A model generated the notes under the pieces. It worked only from the letters and a program-made list of their open reading frames with translations, made no database searches and was not told where the DNA came from. Positions 36,976-45,686 of a stretch of 64,000 nucleotides of DNA are shown piece after piece. The stretch is taken from positions 4,030,001 through 4,094,000 of the forward strand of contig NZ_LT670819.1 in the NCBI RefSeq assembly GCF_900129855.1, in the 5' to 3' direction. Made by a program: the position numbers and the translations under genes. How positions within the stretch are numbered: the stretch's first letter is position 1; each line of letters starts with the position of its first letter. The DNA is from Streptomyces sp. 3214.6. Lineage in GTDB: Bacteria; Actinomycetota; Actinomycetes; Streptomycetales; Streptomycetaceae.

Positions 36976-38526
36976 ATGACGGAAGTCAGCATCGAACCGG
37001 TAGCCGTTGACACGGCCACCACCCCGTCGCCGCGCCCGCCGGCGCCTCCCGCGCCGTCCCCGGCCGCGGCTGAGGTGGACCACACGCCGGGCGGGTGGCC
37101 GGTCGTGCCGCTCGCCCTGTCCGGAGCGAACACGACCGTGGGCATGGTCGCCGCGGCCTCCCTGGCCGGCGGCCCGATCGCCGCGGCCGTCGCCGCGACC
37201 GGCGCTGTCGTCCTCTCAGTGGCCGCCGCCACCCGCAACCGCAAGGCAGATCCGCGCCGCGAGGCACGCAAGACCGCCGCCCGCGCCGCAGGCCGTAGTG
37301 CCGCAGCGCGCGCTGCAGGCCGCGGCGCGGGGGCCCGCGCGGGCCGCTCGGCTTCCGGGGCGGGACGGCCGTCTGGCCAGTCCCGCCCCGGAAGCGCCCG
37401 CACCCCCCGCCCCGGAACGGCGGGCGCCAAGGCCGGCCGGACCGCGGCCGGCTCCCCGAAGAACCCGCACCGCCCCCACGGCGGCACCGTGTTGGGCGCC
37501 AAGGCTGCGGGCCGTGCCGGGCAGGTGCGGGCGCTGCGGGCGGCGCAGAAGACCGCGGGCGGGTCGAGGGCCGACCGCAGGGCTCAGACCACGGCCGCGC
37601 GCCGCGCGGTCGCCGACACCCGCCGCACCCCCAACACCCGCCCCAACAAGCACGGTTCGAGTGCCCGCCGCAGCGCGGCCGGCCGCCTGCTCGGCACTGC
37701 GGCCGGCAAGACGCGGGCCGTGCAGAAAGCGGCGATCGCCAAGCACCGTGCCAAGCGGGACGCCAAGACCGCCGGGCAAGTCGCCGCGCAGCGCGCCGCG
37801 GTCCGTAAGGCCCCCGCCCGCAGGGCGGCACGTAAGGCGCTGCGCCGCTCCGCAGCACGCTTCCAGGGCCGCCGGCTGCTGGCCTCCCTGCTCGCTCTGC
37901 CCCTGGGCCTGCTCGGACTGATCAGCACCCCGATCGGACGCAAGTTCGATATCCCGTGGCTGATGTACCCGGGCCGCCGCCTGTTCTGGGCCATGGTCCG
38001 TCCCGCCGCGCAGCAGCGCGCCGAACGCGATGCGGACATCCGCGCCGAACTCGCCAAGGCGGAGGCCGCCGCGGACGCGCAGGCCGCAAAGGACGGTGCC
38101 GAGGGCGTCGCGGACCACGTCAAGCGGCCCGCCGGCCGCGTTCCGACCAGCACGAACACCGATGTGAGCGAAGGAGAGCACGTGTCCGGATTCCGGTTCG
38201 AAGAGGCCGCCGCGGAGATGGAGCAGGCCGCCAACGCCTACGACCCCGACCACGCCATGGAGATCCTCGCCATGGTCGAGGGACTCCCGGCCGCACTGAC
38301 GTCTGTGGCGAACGTGATGAAGATCCTCGCGGAGCGCTCCGACTCGGAGTTCCCGCTGGAGAAGGAAGTCGCGGACGGCTTCAACGACATCTTCGGCGCG
38401 CTGATGAGCGCCGTGGCGGTCGCTGAGGACATGGGCCCGCTGTTCCGGCAGGCGCACGAGCAGGACATCGCCCGCCACGAGGACCCCCGCAACGGCACCG
38501 AGGCCGAGAAGGGCTGGAACGTCTAA
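36976..38526 (+). CDS. SpdB-like transfer-associated protein
   Basis: 516 residues from the ATG with GAGGAG upstream. Order: Pro/Ala-rich N-terminus, a hydrophobic stretch (SLAGGPIAAAVAATGAVVLSV), about 220 residues dominated by Ala, Arg, Lys and Gly, a membrane segment (LLASLLALPLGLLGLISTP), and a folded acidic helical end (EEAAAEMEQAANAYDPDHAM). This matches the Spd proteins that help plasmids spread between mycelial compartments; the basic middle may bind DNA. It ends two bases before traB. Confidence 0.7.
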   Translation: MTEVSIEPVAVDTATTPSPRPPAPPAPSPAAAEVDHTPGGWPVVPLALSGANTTVGMVAAASLAGGPIAAAVAATGAVVLSVAAATRNRKADPRREARKTAARAAGRSAAARAAGRGAGARAGRSASGAGRPSGQSRPGSARTPRPGTAGAKAGRTAAGSPKNPHRPHGGTVLGAKAAGRAGQVRALRAAQKTAGGSRADRRAQTTAARRAVADTRRTPNTRPNKHGSSARRSAAGRLLGTAAGKTRAVQKAAIAKHRAKRDAKTAGQVAAQRAAVRKAPARRAARKALRRSAARFQGRRLLASLLALPLGLLGLISTPIGRKFDIPWLMYPGRRLFWAMVRPAAQQRAERDADIRAELAKAEAAADAQAAKDGAEGVADHVKRPAGRVPTSTNTDVSEGEHVSGFRFEEAAAEMEQAANAYDPDHAMEILAMVEGLPAALTSVANVMKILAERSDSEFPLEKEVADGFNDIFGALMSAVAVAEDMGPLFRQAHEQDIARHEDPRNGTEAEKGWNV

Positions 38527-38528
38527 CC

Positions 38529-40667
38529 ATGAGCAGCACCGCCACCGCCAAGAAGCAGAACGTCAGCAGTGGTCCGGTGCTGGACTGGGCGGCCGGTCAC
38601 GGACCCGTGACCGGCGCCCTGTCCGCCACCACCGGAGCATTCGCCGTCGCCGCCACCGGCGCCGCAACCGCCATGCCCCCGGGTTGGGCGCTCGCCGTGG
38701 GCGCGGCCGGCGCGCTCGGTCACACCGTGGCCGGGCTGCGGGTGCGCAACGCCGGCCGCACCCTTGCTGCCCGCGCCGCGTCCTGGCTGGTCGGCGCCGG
38801 GTGGACCACCTGGGCCATGACGCACGGCCCGCTGACGTGGGCCGCGCTCGGTTCGCTCGCCGCGGTCGGTGTCGGGATCGGGGCCGCGGCCCGCTCCACC
38901 GCCCTGTTCGAGGAAGCGCGCGAGGAAGAGGCGCTCGCCGCGGCGGAACGCCAGGTCGCCGCGGAGCTGTCCGCGGCGCGGCGGGCGATCGCCGCGGAAT
39001 GGGCCGACCGCATCCAGCGCGTCTGCTCGATCACCGTGCGGGTGGTCGGGGTCGAGATGTGGGAGACCGGGGCCGGGTTCTCGCTGGATGCGGAGCTCCC
39101 GGCCGGCGGGGCGACCTATCAGAAGATCGCAGCCGAGTCGGGCCGCCTGTCGGCGGATGCGCGTCTGCCGCACGGCTGCACGGTCGCCGCCTCCCCCGGC
39201 ATCGACCAGGGGCGGGTCATCGTCGACGTGACCACGGTCAACGTCCTGGCGGAAGAGCGCACCTACCCCGCCGACTACACGCCGTTGTCGCTCCTGTCCG
39301 GGATCCCGTGGGGCTACCGCACGAACGCGGAAGACATTCTCGTCTACCTGCGGGAGCAGTGCGCGCTGGTGGTCGGGCCGACCGGGTCGGGCAAGACGAA
39401 CATGGTCCACACGATCCTGGCCGGCTTCGCCCGCACCGTGGACGTCCTCACCTGGGTGATCGACCTCAACGCCGGCTCCGCCGGCCTGCCGTGGGTGCGG
39501 CCCGCCCTGAACGGTCAGCTCAGCCGCGCGGACGGCAAGCCCGTGCGGCCCGGGGTGGACTGGCTCGCCGGGACCTACGACGAAGCCCTCACCATGCTCG
39601 ACGCCGCGGTGAGGATCGCCAAGCACCGCAAGACCGCCTATCAGGACCTGCTCGCCAAAGCCAACACGGACCTGCTGCCGGTCAGTTCGCAGATTCCTCA
39701 GATCATGCTGGTCGTCGACGAGGGCGCGGAGATCCTGGTCAGCACCGACCGGCAGATGCGCAAACTCGGAGAGAAGATCCTGGAGGTCATCCGGATCGCC
39801 CGCGCGATGGGCGTGCGCACCGTCCTGACCGCCCTGGGTGCCACCGGGTCGGTGCTGGGCAACCTGATGATCCGCCGTGAGGGCAAAGTGCGCGTCGCTC
39901 TCACCGGGGGTGAGACCGAGGGCATGGACCTGTCGAAGATGTTCCCCGGGGCCCGCGGGCTGCGCGTCGACCAGGCCCAGTTCAAGGGCGCCGGGTTCAT
40001 GGCCACCCCGGAATCCCCGGCCGCTCTGTTCAAGGCGTGGCGGATCCTCCCCAACCAGATCCGGGAGATCACCGCCGCCACCTCCGAGCTGCATCCCACC
40101 CTCGATGCGGTCTCCGCGAAGGCGGCCGGACCCGCGTATGCCCGCCGGTGGGACACCGAGCGCACCGCATGGATGGGAGACCAGCCCGACACCGACACCG
40201 ACGGCGACACCGCCACCGGTTCGGGTTCGGCCGGGGGCGGGTTGAACCTGTCCGCGCTGCGGGGCGAGCAGGCCGCGCCGGTGTCGGCTGAGGACGAACT
40301 CGCCCGCCGCTTCCGCGAGCAGATCGACGCGGAGTTCGGCACGGCCACCGACCCGCACACCCCCGACCCGGGTCCGCCCGCCGCGGCTGCGGGAGGGCTG
40401 AGTCTGTCGGCGCTGCGGGGCGAGCAGGGGCAGGACAGTCCCGCGCAGCGCGCCGCGCTCGCCCTGCTGCTCGCCGCCGGCACGGAGGGAACCGGGGCGT
40501 CAGCGATCGCCCGCGCCCTCGGCGACGAGTACCGCACGACCCGTCAGACGGTCGTCGGCTGGCTCAAGGAATGGGTCACCGACGGCACCGCGGTACGCGT
40601 CGGGGAGGGCACCAAAGCCCGCTACGTCCACCACCGGCACGCCCCCGACCAGCCCCCGCAGGACTGA
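38529..40667 (+). CDS. traB: FtsK/SpoIIIE-type conjugative DNA translocase TraB
   Basis: 712 residues. Two or three N-terminal membrane segments (residues 25-115) and a helical linker precede the motor domain: Walker A LVVGPTGSGKTNMVH near residue 285 and Walker B IMLVVDEGAEIL. A winged-helix C-terminus follows (ALALLLAAGTEGTGASAIAR), which in TraB proteins reads short repeats in the clt locus. The linker holds a repeated unit, LNLSALRGEQ and LSLSALRGEQ. TraB alone moves double-stranded plasmid DNA between hyphae. A fitting repeat array follows directly. Confidence 0.92.
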   Translation: MSSTATAKKQNVSSGPVLDWAAGHGPVTGALSATTGAFAVAATGAATAMPPGWALAVGAAGALGHTVAGLRVRNAGRTLAARAASWLVGAGWTTWAMTHGPLTWAALGSLAAVGVGIGAAARSTALFEEAREEEALAAAERQVAAELSAARRAIAAEWADRIQRVCSITVRVVGVEMWETGAGFSLDAELPAGGATYQKIAAESGRLSADARLPHGCTVAASPGIDQGRVIVDVTTVNVLAEERTYPADYTPLSLLSGIPWGYRTNAEDILVYLREQCALVVGPTGSGKTNMVHTILAGFARTVDVLTWVIDLNAGSAGLPWVRPALNGQLSRADGKPVRPGVDWLAGTYDEALTMLDAAVRIAKHRKTAYQDLLAKANTDLLPVSSQIPQIMLVVDEGAEILVSTDRQMRKLGEKILEVIRIARAMGVRTVLTALGATGSVLGNLMIRREGKVRVALTGGETEGMDLSKMFPGARGLRVDQAQFKGAGFMATPESPAALFKAWRILPNQIREITAATSELHPTLDAVSAKAAGPAYARRWDTERTAWMGDQPDTDTDGDTATGSGSAGGGLNLSALRGEQAAPVSAEDELARRFREQIDAEFGTATDPHTPDPGPPAAAAGGLSLSALRGEQGQDSPAQRAALALLLAAGTEGTGASAIARALGDEYRTTRQTVVGWLKEWVTDGTAVRVGEGTKARYVHHRHAPDQPPQD

Positions 40668-40670
40668 TCA

Positions 40671-40829
40671 CTTGTCGCTTGTCGCCCCACCGAAACACAT
40701 GCCGCCTCTGGTGCCTCTGAGGGGCCGGAAACGGGCTTTGACCTGGGAGGCGACAAGCGACAAGACAAGCGACAAGACAAGACAGGCGACAAGCCGCACG
40801 ACAAGCGAGACGACAAGCCACGCGACAAG
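40671..40829 (+). repeat. Candidate clt locus: GACAAG array with 12-bp period
   Basis: In the gap after traB, GACAAG starts at 40752, 40764, 40776, 40788, 40800, 40812 and 40824, exactly 12 bp apart; extra copies sit at 40759 and 40771. A 16-bp inverted copy, CTTGTCGCTTGTCGCC (40671-40686), mirrors GGCGACAAGCGACAAG (40749-40764). TraB translocases recognise short repeats in clt, usually next to traB, so this is the likely transfer site. Confidence 0.75.
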
Positions 40830-40900
40830 CACCCACCCACCCGACGGGCCCGCGCCGCACCACTGCGCGGGCCCGCGGCACACCCCCGAGGGGAGCACCG

Positions 40901-41212
40901 ATGAACCAGCCCAACCCGCCCGGCACCATCGCCCCGCACATCCCCGCCGACGTCTACCAGCGCGCACAGGCCACCGGTCAGCCGGTCGTCATCGTCGTCA
41001 ACGACGCCCGTCCTCCCGGCACCGAGTGGCGGCGCCTGCTGCTGCCGTTCGCGATCGCGGGCGCGACCGTCGCCGGCGGCTGGGGACTGGTCGCCGCCCT
41101 CTGCTTCCTCATGGACGCCGCCGCCCACACCTTCACCGTCATCGCCGGCGCCGCCGGACCCATCGGCGTCGGCGGCATCACGTTGAAGCTCTTCCGCACC
41201 AACAACCACTAG
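40901..41212 (+). CDS. Small membrane protein of the transfer region
   Basis: 103 residues, ATG with GGGGAG upstream. A Pro-rich N-terminus and a strand-like VVIVVND precede two membrane spans (LLPFAIAGATVAGGWGLVAALCF and TFTVIAGAAGPIGVGGITL). No family is recognised with confidence; size and place suggest a Spd-type helper. Confidence 0.6.
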   Translation: MNQPNPPGTIAPHIPADVYQRAQATGQPVVIVVNDARPPGTEWRRLLLPFAIAGATVAGGWGLVAALCFLMDAAAHTFTVIAGAAGPIGVGGITLKLFRTNNH

Positions 41213-41219
41213 CTACGCC

Positions 41220-41259
41220 AAGGGCGGCCCCCCTCTCGCCAAAGACCGGGGCCGCCCTT
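41220..41259 (+). terminator. Terminator before the primase-polymerase gene
   Basis: AAGGGCGGCCCC pairs with GGGGCCGCCCTT, a 12-bp stem starting a few bases after the stop codon. It separates transfer from replication genes. Confidence 0.75.
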
Positions 41260-41300
41260 GCCCAACCCGCCCTCAACAGACCTGTTGGAGGTTTCCCAGC

Positions 41301-42212
41301 ATGACCCAACCCACCGACATCCGGCGACTGCTCTCCTGGGCGTTGGAAGCCGCACGGCGGGACTGGCCCGTCATCCCCCTGCGCCCGCGGGACAAGCGCC
41401 CGGCCGGCCACGCCGAAAAGCACTGCCCCGGAACCGGCCGCTGCACCGACGGGCACAAGACCCCCGAGGAACGTGCCACCACCGATCACGCCCTGCTCAC
41501 CGCGGCATGGACGCAACACCCCTACAACGTCGGCATCGCGACGGGACCCGCAGGGCTGCTGGTAGTCGACCTGGACACGCTCAAACCGAATGAGCCGAAA
41601 GGAACGCCTGACGGCGTCGCCAACTTCTCTGCGCTCAACGAGCGCGCCGGGCAGACCGCACCTGCCACCTACCGGGTGCGGACCGCGCGAGGTGGTGAAC
41701 ACCTGTACTTCACCCAACCGCCCGCCGCTCGCCTGCACAACACCGCCGGACGGCTCGCCAAGAAGATCGACACCCGAGGCTGGGGCGGCTACGTCGTCGC
41801 CGCCGGAAGCACCACCCCCGACGGCACGTACACCGTCCTGGACGATCGCCCGCCCGCCGTCCTGCCCGACTGGCTGCACGACGCTCTGAAACCTCCTCAG
41901 CGCCCCCCACGCGCCCCCACGGTGCCGTTCACCACCCGCGCGAGCGGCTACGCCGCGGCAGCGCTGCGCGGGGAGGTCGACAACGTCGCCCACGCCGCGG
42001 ACGGCACCCGCAACGCCACACTCCTGCGGGCCGCACGCGCCCTCGGCCGGCTGATCGCGTCCGGCGACCTCAGCCGCGGGGAGGTCGAGGAGGCTCTTAG
42101 TAGGGCGGCAGCGGGCAACGCCACACAATCCCAGCGTTACTACGACGACGTCATCACCCGCGGTCTGGACTGGTCGATTGCCCGCAACGCGGCCGGCAGG
42201 CGGACGGCATGA
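41301..42212 (+). CDS. Bifunctional DNA primase/polymerase (PrimPol replication protein)
   Basis: 303 residues. The archaeo-eukaryotic primase-polymerase domain runs from WPVIPLRPRDKRPAGHAEK through the metal-binding LLVVDLDTLK (DxD) to TARGGEHLYF with the catalytic His, then TRGWGGYVVAAGS. Residues 215-300 form a helical accessory domain. In AICEs this protein type starts autonomous replication together with a helicase. The stop overlaps the next start by ATGA. Confidence 0.88.
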   Translation: MTQPTDIRRLLSWALEAARRDWPVIPLRPRDKRPAGHAEKHCPGTGRCTDGHKTPEERATTDHALLTAAWTQHPYNVGIATGPAGLLVVDLDTLKPNEPKGTPDGVANFSALNERAGQTAPATYRVRTARGGEHLYFTQPPAARLHNTAGRLAKKIDTRGWGGYVVAAGSTTPDGTYTVLDDRPPAVLPDWLHDALKPPQRPPRAPTVPFTTRASGYAAAALRGEVDNVAHAADGTRNATLLRAARALGRLIASGDLSRGEVEEALSRAAAGNATQSQRYYDDVITRGLDWSIARNAAGRRTA

Positions 42213-42556
42213 GCAATCCCCCGCCTACTAAGAGCCTCACCAGCCACCGCCGGGCGCAGGACGCTCCACCGCCTGAGGACACGGTTGCCGTGGGCGTAAC
42301 GAAGGTCGCCGCCCGCAAGGGCGTCCCTTCAGCTCTTCGGCCCGACCCGCACCGCGGCGACGGCCGGTACCCCATCGCGTGGCTGCACATCAACGCCCCG
42401 CGCGGTGCCGTCCCGACCGCCACGTCGACATGCGCGTGCGGCCGGGACCGCAGCGCCGTCGGCCGTGACCACGTCCTCGCCCTGATCGAATCCCACACCG
42501 CTCACCGAGACCTCTGCCCGCTCCGGAGCTCCCAGGAAGGGAGGGCCGCCGCATGA
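42209..42556 (+). CDS. Small Cys/His protein between the replication genes
   Basis: 115 residues, overlapping its neighbours by ATGA at both ends. The N-terminal half looks disordered; the C-terminal half has a compact metal-site pattern, CACGRDRSAVGRDHVLALIE followed by SHTAHRDLCP. It may be a zinc-stabilised accessory factor for replication; no family name can be given. Confidence 0.6.
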   Translation: MSNPPPTKSLTSHRRAQDAPPPEDTVAVGVTKVAARKGVPSALRPDPHRGDGRYPIAWLHINAPRGAVPTATSTCACGRDRSAVGRDHVLALIESHTAHRDLCPLRSSQEGRAAA

Positions 42557-43785
42557 CCAGCACGCCCATCACCGGCACCGCACTGCTCGACGAAGTGGAG
42601 GCATTCCACCGCCGCTTCAACGTCTTCCCCACCGAGTCGGCCTACGTCGCCGTGACCCTGTGGGACGCCCACGCGCACCTGATCGACTGCTTCGAGACCA
42701 CACCCCGGATCGCCTTCCTGTCCCCGGAGCCTGGGTCGGGGAAGTCCCGCGCGCTGGAGATCGTGGAACTCCTCACGCCCCGACCGGTCGCCACCGTGTC
42801 CGCGTCCGCGAACGCCCTGTACCGGCTGGTCGACTCCGCCGAAGGACTGCCCACCGTCCTGTTCGACGAGGTCGACACCATCTTCGGCCCCAAAGCCGGC
42901 GCCGATGAAGCCCTGCGCGGGTTCCTGAACGCCGGCTACCGGCGCATCGGCGGCGCTCTGCGCTGCGTAGGCGACGGCTCGAACCAGAACGCGCAGGTCT
43001 TCGGCTCGTACTGCGCCGTGGCAATGGCTGGGCTCGGTTCCCTGCCCGACACCGTGCTGACCCGCTCCGTCATCATCCGCATGCGCAAGCGCGCCCCGAA
43101 CGAGAAGGTGGAGCCCTACCGACAGCGCATCCACGACAAGCAGGGGCACGCCCTGCGCGAGCGGCTCGCCAAGTGGGCCGACGCCGTCCGCGACCAGGTC
43201 GCCGAAGCCTGGCCCGAAATGCCCGAGGGCGTCACCGACCGACCCGCCGACGTGTGGGAACCCCTGCTCGCCGTCGCCGACGCCGCCGGCGGCGACTGGC
43301 CCGCCCGCGCCCGCGCCGCCTGCCTGGAACTGATCAGCGCAGCCCACGACAACGACGAAGCCTCGCTCGGGGTCCGGCTGCTCACCGACCTGCGCGACAA
43401 GGTGTTCTGCGGAGCCGACCGCATGCCAACCGCCGCGATCATCGAGTGCCTGCTTCGCATGGACGACGCGCCGTGGGGCGACCTGGACGACAAGCCGATC
43501 AACTCCCGCGCGCTCGGACGGCTGCTCGGGCAGTACGTCACCCCGAGCAACAAGCCGATCAAGTCGCGCGGCATCCGCACCCCGTCCGGGTTCCCCAAGG
43601 GCTACTACGCGGACGACCTCGCGGACGCCTGGACCCGGTACTGTCCCCCGCCCCCCGGAGAATCCGCCACGTCCGCCACGTCCGCCACACCGCAGGTCAA
43701 CGGGGGTGAATCCGTGGCGGATACCGCCACGGCGATCCGCCACACGTCCGCGGAAACCGCCACACAGCCCACCCTCACCGGCTGA
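42553..43785 (+). CDS. DUF3631 helicase-like replication ATPase
   Basis: 410 residues. The P-loop is FLSPEPGSGKSRALE near residue 60 and Walker B is TVLFDEVDTIF. VTRSVIIRMRKR-like sequence (LTRSVIIRMRKRAPNE) and the C-terminal DUF3631 part (PINSRALGRLLGQYV, KGYYADDLADAW) follow. It likely unwinds the origin for the primase-polymerase. The last 40 codons are low-complexity Ser/Ala/Thr because they are built on the CCGCCAC repeats that continue beyond the gene. Confidence 0.85.
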   Translation: MTSTPITGTALLDEVEAFHRRFNVFPTESAYVAVTLWDAHAHLIDCFETTPRIAFLSPEPGSGKSRALEIVELLTPRPVATVSASANALYRLVDSAEGLPTVLFDEVDTIFGPKAGADEALRGFLNAGYRRIGGALRCVGDGSNQNAQVFGSYCAVAMAGLGSLPDTVLTRSVIIRMRKRAPNEKVEPYRQRIHDKQGHALRERLAKWADAVRDQVAEAWPEMPEGVTDRPADVWEPLLAVADAAGGDWPARARAACLELISAAHDNDEASLGVRLLTDLRDKVFCGADRMPTAAIIECLLRMDDAPWGDLDDKPINSRALGRLLGQYVTPSNKPIKSRGIRTPSGFPKGYYADDLADAWTRYCPPPPGESATSATSATPQVNGGESVADTATAIRHTSAETATQPTLTG

Positions 43786-43910
43786 CCGGCCCGAAGCCAC
43801 CAATGCCGCCGCACCCGCCGGGTGTGGCGGCACCTATCCGCCACAAAACCGCTATCCGCCACACGATCAACGCCCTGACCTGCGATGTGGCGGCGTGGCG
43901 GACGTGGCGG
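43664..43910. repeat. CCGCCAC iteron-like cluster, candidate replication origin
   Basis: Eight CCGCCAC (43664, 43673, 43682, 43724, 43737, 43757, 43838, 43856) and five inverted GTGGCGG (43714, 43824, 43887, 43895, 43904) occur in 247 bases. The cluster spans the 3' end of the DUF3631 gene and the gap before xis. Placement suggests an origin or a binding site controlling xis-int. Confidence 0.6.
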
Positions 43911-43968
43911 ATTACCCAGAAGGGGGGCCGAAGCGTCCCCCTCCTTCTGCCTCAAGGAGATCTCTGGC

Positions 43969-44178
43969 ATGGCCACCCCTGCCCGTCGCCGCCGCTCTCC
44001 CGTAGACGAGTGGCTGCCGCTCACCGACGTTCTCACCGAACTCAACATCACCCGCGCCACCTGGTACCGCTGGCGCGACCGCGGACTCGGTCCCGAGGCG
44101 AAGCTCACGCCCACCGGTCGCGTGCGCGTGCGCCGCAGTGTCCTGGACGCCTTCATGAACGAAATGGATGCCGCGTGA
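43969..44178 (+). CDS. xis: Excisionase-like helix-turn-helix protein
   Basis: 69 residues from ATG with AAGGAG nine bases upstream. WLPLTDVLTELNITRATWYR and the wing RVRVRRSVLDAFM are the MerR-like helix-turn-helix of AICE excisionases, which bend DNA and steer Int toward excision. The stop overlaps the int start (GTGA), giving a coupled xis-int pair. Confidence 0.85.
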   Translation: MATPARRRRSPVDEWLPLTDVLTELNITRATWYRWRDRGLGPEAKLTPTGRVRVRRSVLDAFMNEMDAA

Positions 44179-45539
44179 CCGAGTGGAGCTACACCGTCAA
44201 GATCTGGGCCATCCGGAAGCGCGAATACCGGAACCCCTACCAACTCCGCTGGAAGGTGGGCAACCGCCCCCACTCGGAGACGTTCCAAACGCTGGGCCTG
44301 GCGGAGAGTCGCCGGGCCCAGTTCATCACTGCCTCCCGCGAGGGTGAACCATTCGACGTCGACAGCGGATTGCCAAAGTCCATGGTCGCGAAGAAGCGGG
44401 ACATCTCGTGGTACGAGCACGCCCGGAACTACATAGAGATGAAGTGGGACGACTCCCCCGCGTCGACCCGCCGCACGCTGGCCGAAGCCATGGCGACCGT
44501 GACGCCCACCTTCGTGCAGGACACCAAGGGCATGCCGGACCCCAGAGTCGTCCGGTCGGCGCTCTATGGCTGGGCCTTCAACAAGAACCGTTGGGATGAG
44601 GAGCCCCCCGCCGAGGTGGCCAAGGTGCTGGACTGGTTCAAGCGCAAGTCGCTCCCCACGTCTTCGCTCTCTGACCTGGTTCTCGTACGGACCAGCCTTC
44701 GAGCGATCTCCAGGAAGCTGGACGGCAAGACCGCCGCTCCGGGGACGATCAGCCGGAAGCGCGCGATCTTCTACAACTCCCTTGAGTACGCGGTGGAGGC
44801 CGAACTCCTCACCGACAACCCGCTCACCCGCATCAAGTGGAAAGCTCCGGAGCAGGTGGTAGAGGAGGTGGATCCGGCCTGCGCGCCCAACCCTGAACAA
44901 GCCGCCAAGTTGCTGGTCGCCGTACGGGACCAGAGTCCGCGCGGCCGTCGACTCGTGGCGTTCTTCGGCTGCATGTACTACGCCGCAGCCCGGCCGGCGG
45001 AAGTCATCGGGCTACTGCTCAAGGACTGCGATCTACCGCGCCGTGGGTGGGGCACGCTCCGACTCCGAGAGACCCGCCCCCGGTCGGGCGCAGCCTGGAC
45101 GGACAGCGGAGAGGCACACGACCGGCGGGGGCTGAAGCACCGACCGCGCAAGGCTGTCCGGCCCGTTCCGATCCCGCCGGAATTGGTCGCCCTCCTCCGC
45201 TGGCACATCACCGCGTACGGCACCGCTCCGGATGGTCGGGTCTTCCAGACCATGCGCGGTGGGTTGGTCCAGGACACCGGATACGGCGAGGTCTGGGCTG
45301 AGGCCCGCACCCGCGCCCTCACCCCGTCAGAGTTCGAGTCGACATTGGCTAAGCGTCCATATGATCTTCGCCACGCTGCGGTATCCACCTGGCTCAGTTC
45401 CGGGGTGGAACCTCAGCTCGTAGCGGAGCGCGCCGGCCACAGTGTGGCTGTGCTCTTCCGGGTGTACGCGAAGTTCCTGAAGGACGGTGACGACGCAGCC
45501 AACGCCAAGATCTCCGCGCGGTTGGAGCAACGCGGGTGA
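44175..45539 (+). CDS. int: Tyrosine site-specific integrase
   Basis: 454 residues from a GTG. The N-terminal arm-binding and core-binding parts include NPYQLRWKVGNRPHSETF and WAFNKNRW. The catalytic domain shows the first Arg in AAARPAEVIGL, the second Arg in YDLRHAAVSTWL, then AGHSVAVLFRVYAKFL with His and the nucleophilic Tyr. The His before DLR is Tyr, common in actinomycete integrases. It recombines attP with the 3' part of tRNA-Tyr. The gene ends 147 bases before attR. Confidence 0.93.
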   Translation: MTEWSYTVKIWAIRKREYRNPYQLRWKVGNRPHSETFQTLGLAESRRAQFITASREGEPFDVDSGLPKSMVAKKRDISWYEHARNYIEMKWDDSPASTRRTLAEAMATVTPTFVQDTKGMPDPRVVRSALYGWAFNKNRWDEEPPAEVAKVLDWFKRKSLPTSSLSDLVLVRTSLRAISRKLDGKTAAPGTISRKRAIFYNSLEYAVEAELLTDNPLTRIKWKAPEQVVEEVDPACAPNPEQAAKLLVAVRDQSPRGRRLVAFFGCMYYAAARPAEVIGLLLKDCDLPRRGWGTLRLRETRPRSGAAWTDSGEAHDRRGLKHRPRKAVRPVPIPPELVALLRWHITAYGTAPDGRVFQTMRGGLVQDTGYGEVWAEARTRALTPSEFESTLAKRPYDLRHAAVSTWLSSGVEPQLVAERAGHSVAVLFRVYAKFLKDGDDAANAKISARLEQRG

Positions 45540-45553
45540 GGGGCTGAAAATCC

Positions 45554-45572
45554 CGTCCACGCCCCGTCCACA
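45554..45572. promoter_or_regulatory. Candidate integrase arm-type site, right
   Basis: CGTCCACGCCCCGTCCACA differs in one base from 26111-26129 and has the same orientation. In the excised circle the two would flank the attachment core. Confidence 0.45.
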
Positions 45573-45640
45573 CACCCCGAGATAGGGCGTTCGAACGCGA
45601 GACAGTGTGAGACAGTGCGCCGCTCACCATGGGGCCATGA

Positions 45641-45685
45641 CGAAGGGCCCGTGACCTGCTGCGTTAGCAGGTCACGGGCCCTTCG
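45641..45685 (+). terminator. Terminator after int
   Basis: A perfect 20-bp stem (arms 45641-45660 and 45666-45685) with a five-base loop lies directly before attR. It stops int transcription before it reads through the opposite-strand tRNA-Tyr. Confidence 0.85.
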
Positions 45686-45686
45686 T

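Noticed and set aside
37007..37921. Alternative 304-codon frame inside the spdB-like gene
   Set aside because: It is a Pro/Arg-rich shadow; the called frame has a ribosome binding site, a membrane segment and joins traB by a 2-base gap.
40752..40829. CRISPR or microsatellite explanation for the GACAAG array
   Set aside because: The intervening six bases vary while the 12-bp phase is kept, and an inverted copy exists upstream; this fits protein binding sites better.
43664..43910. CRISPR array at the CCGCCAC repeats
   Set aside because: The units are only 7 bp, in both orientations and irregularly spaced; there are no spacers or cas genes.
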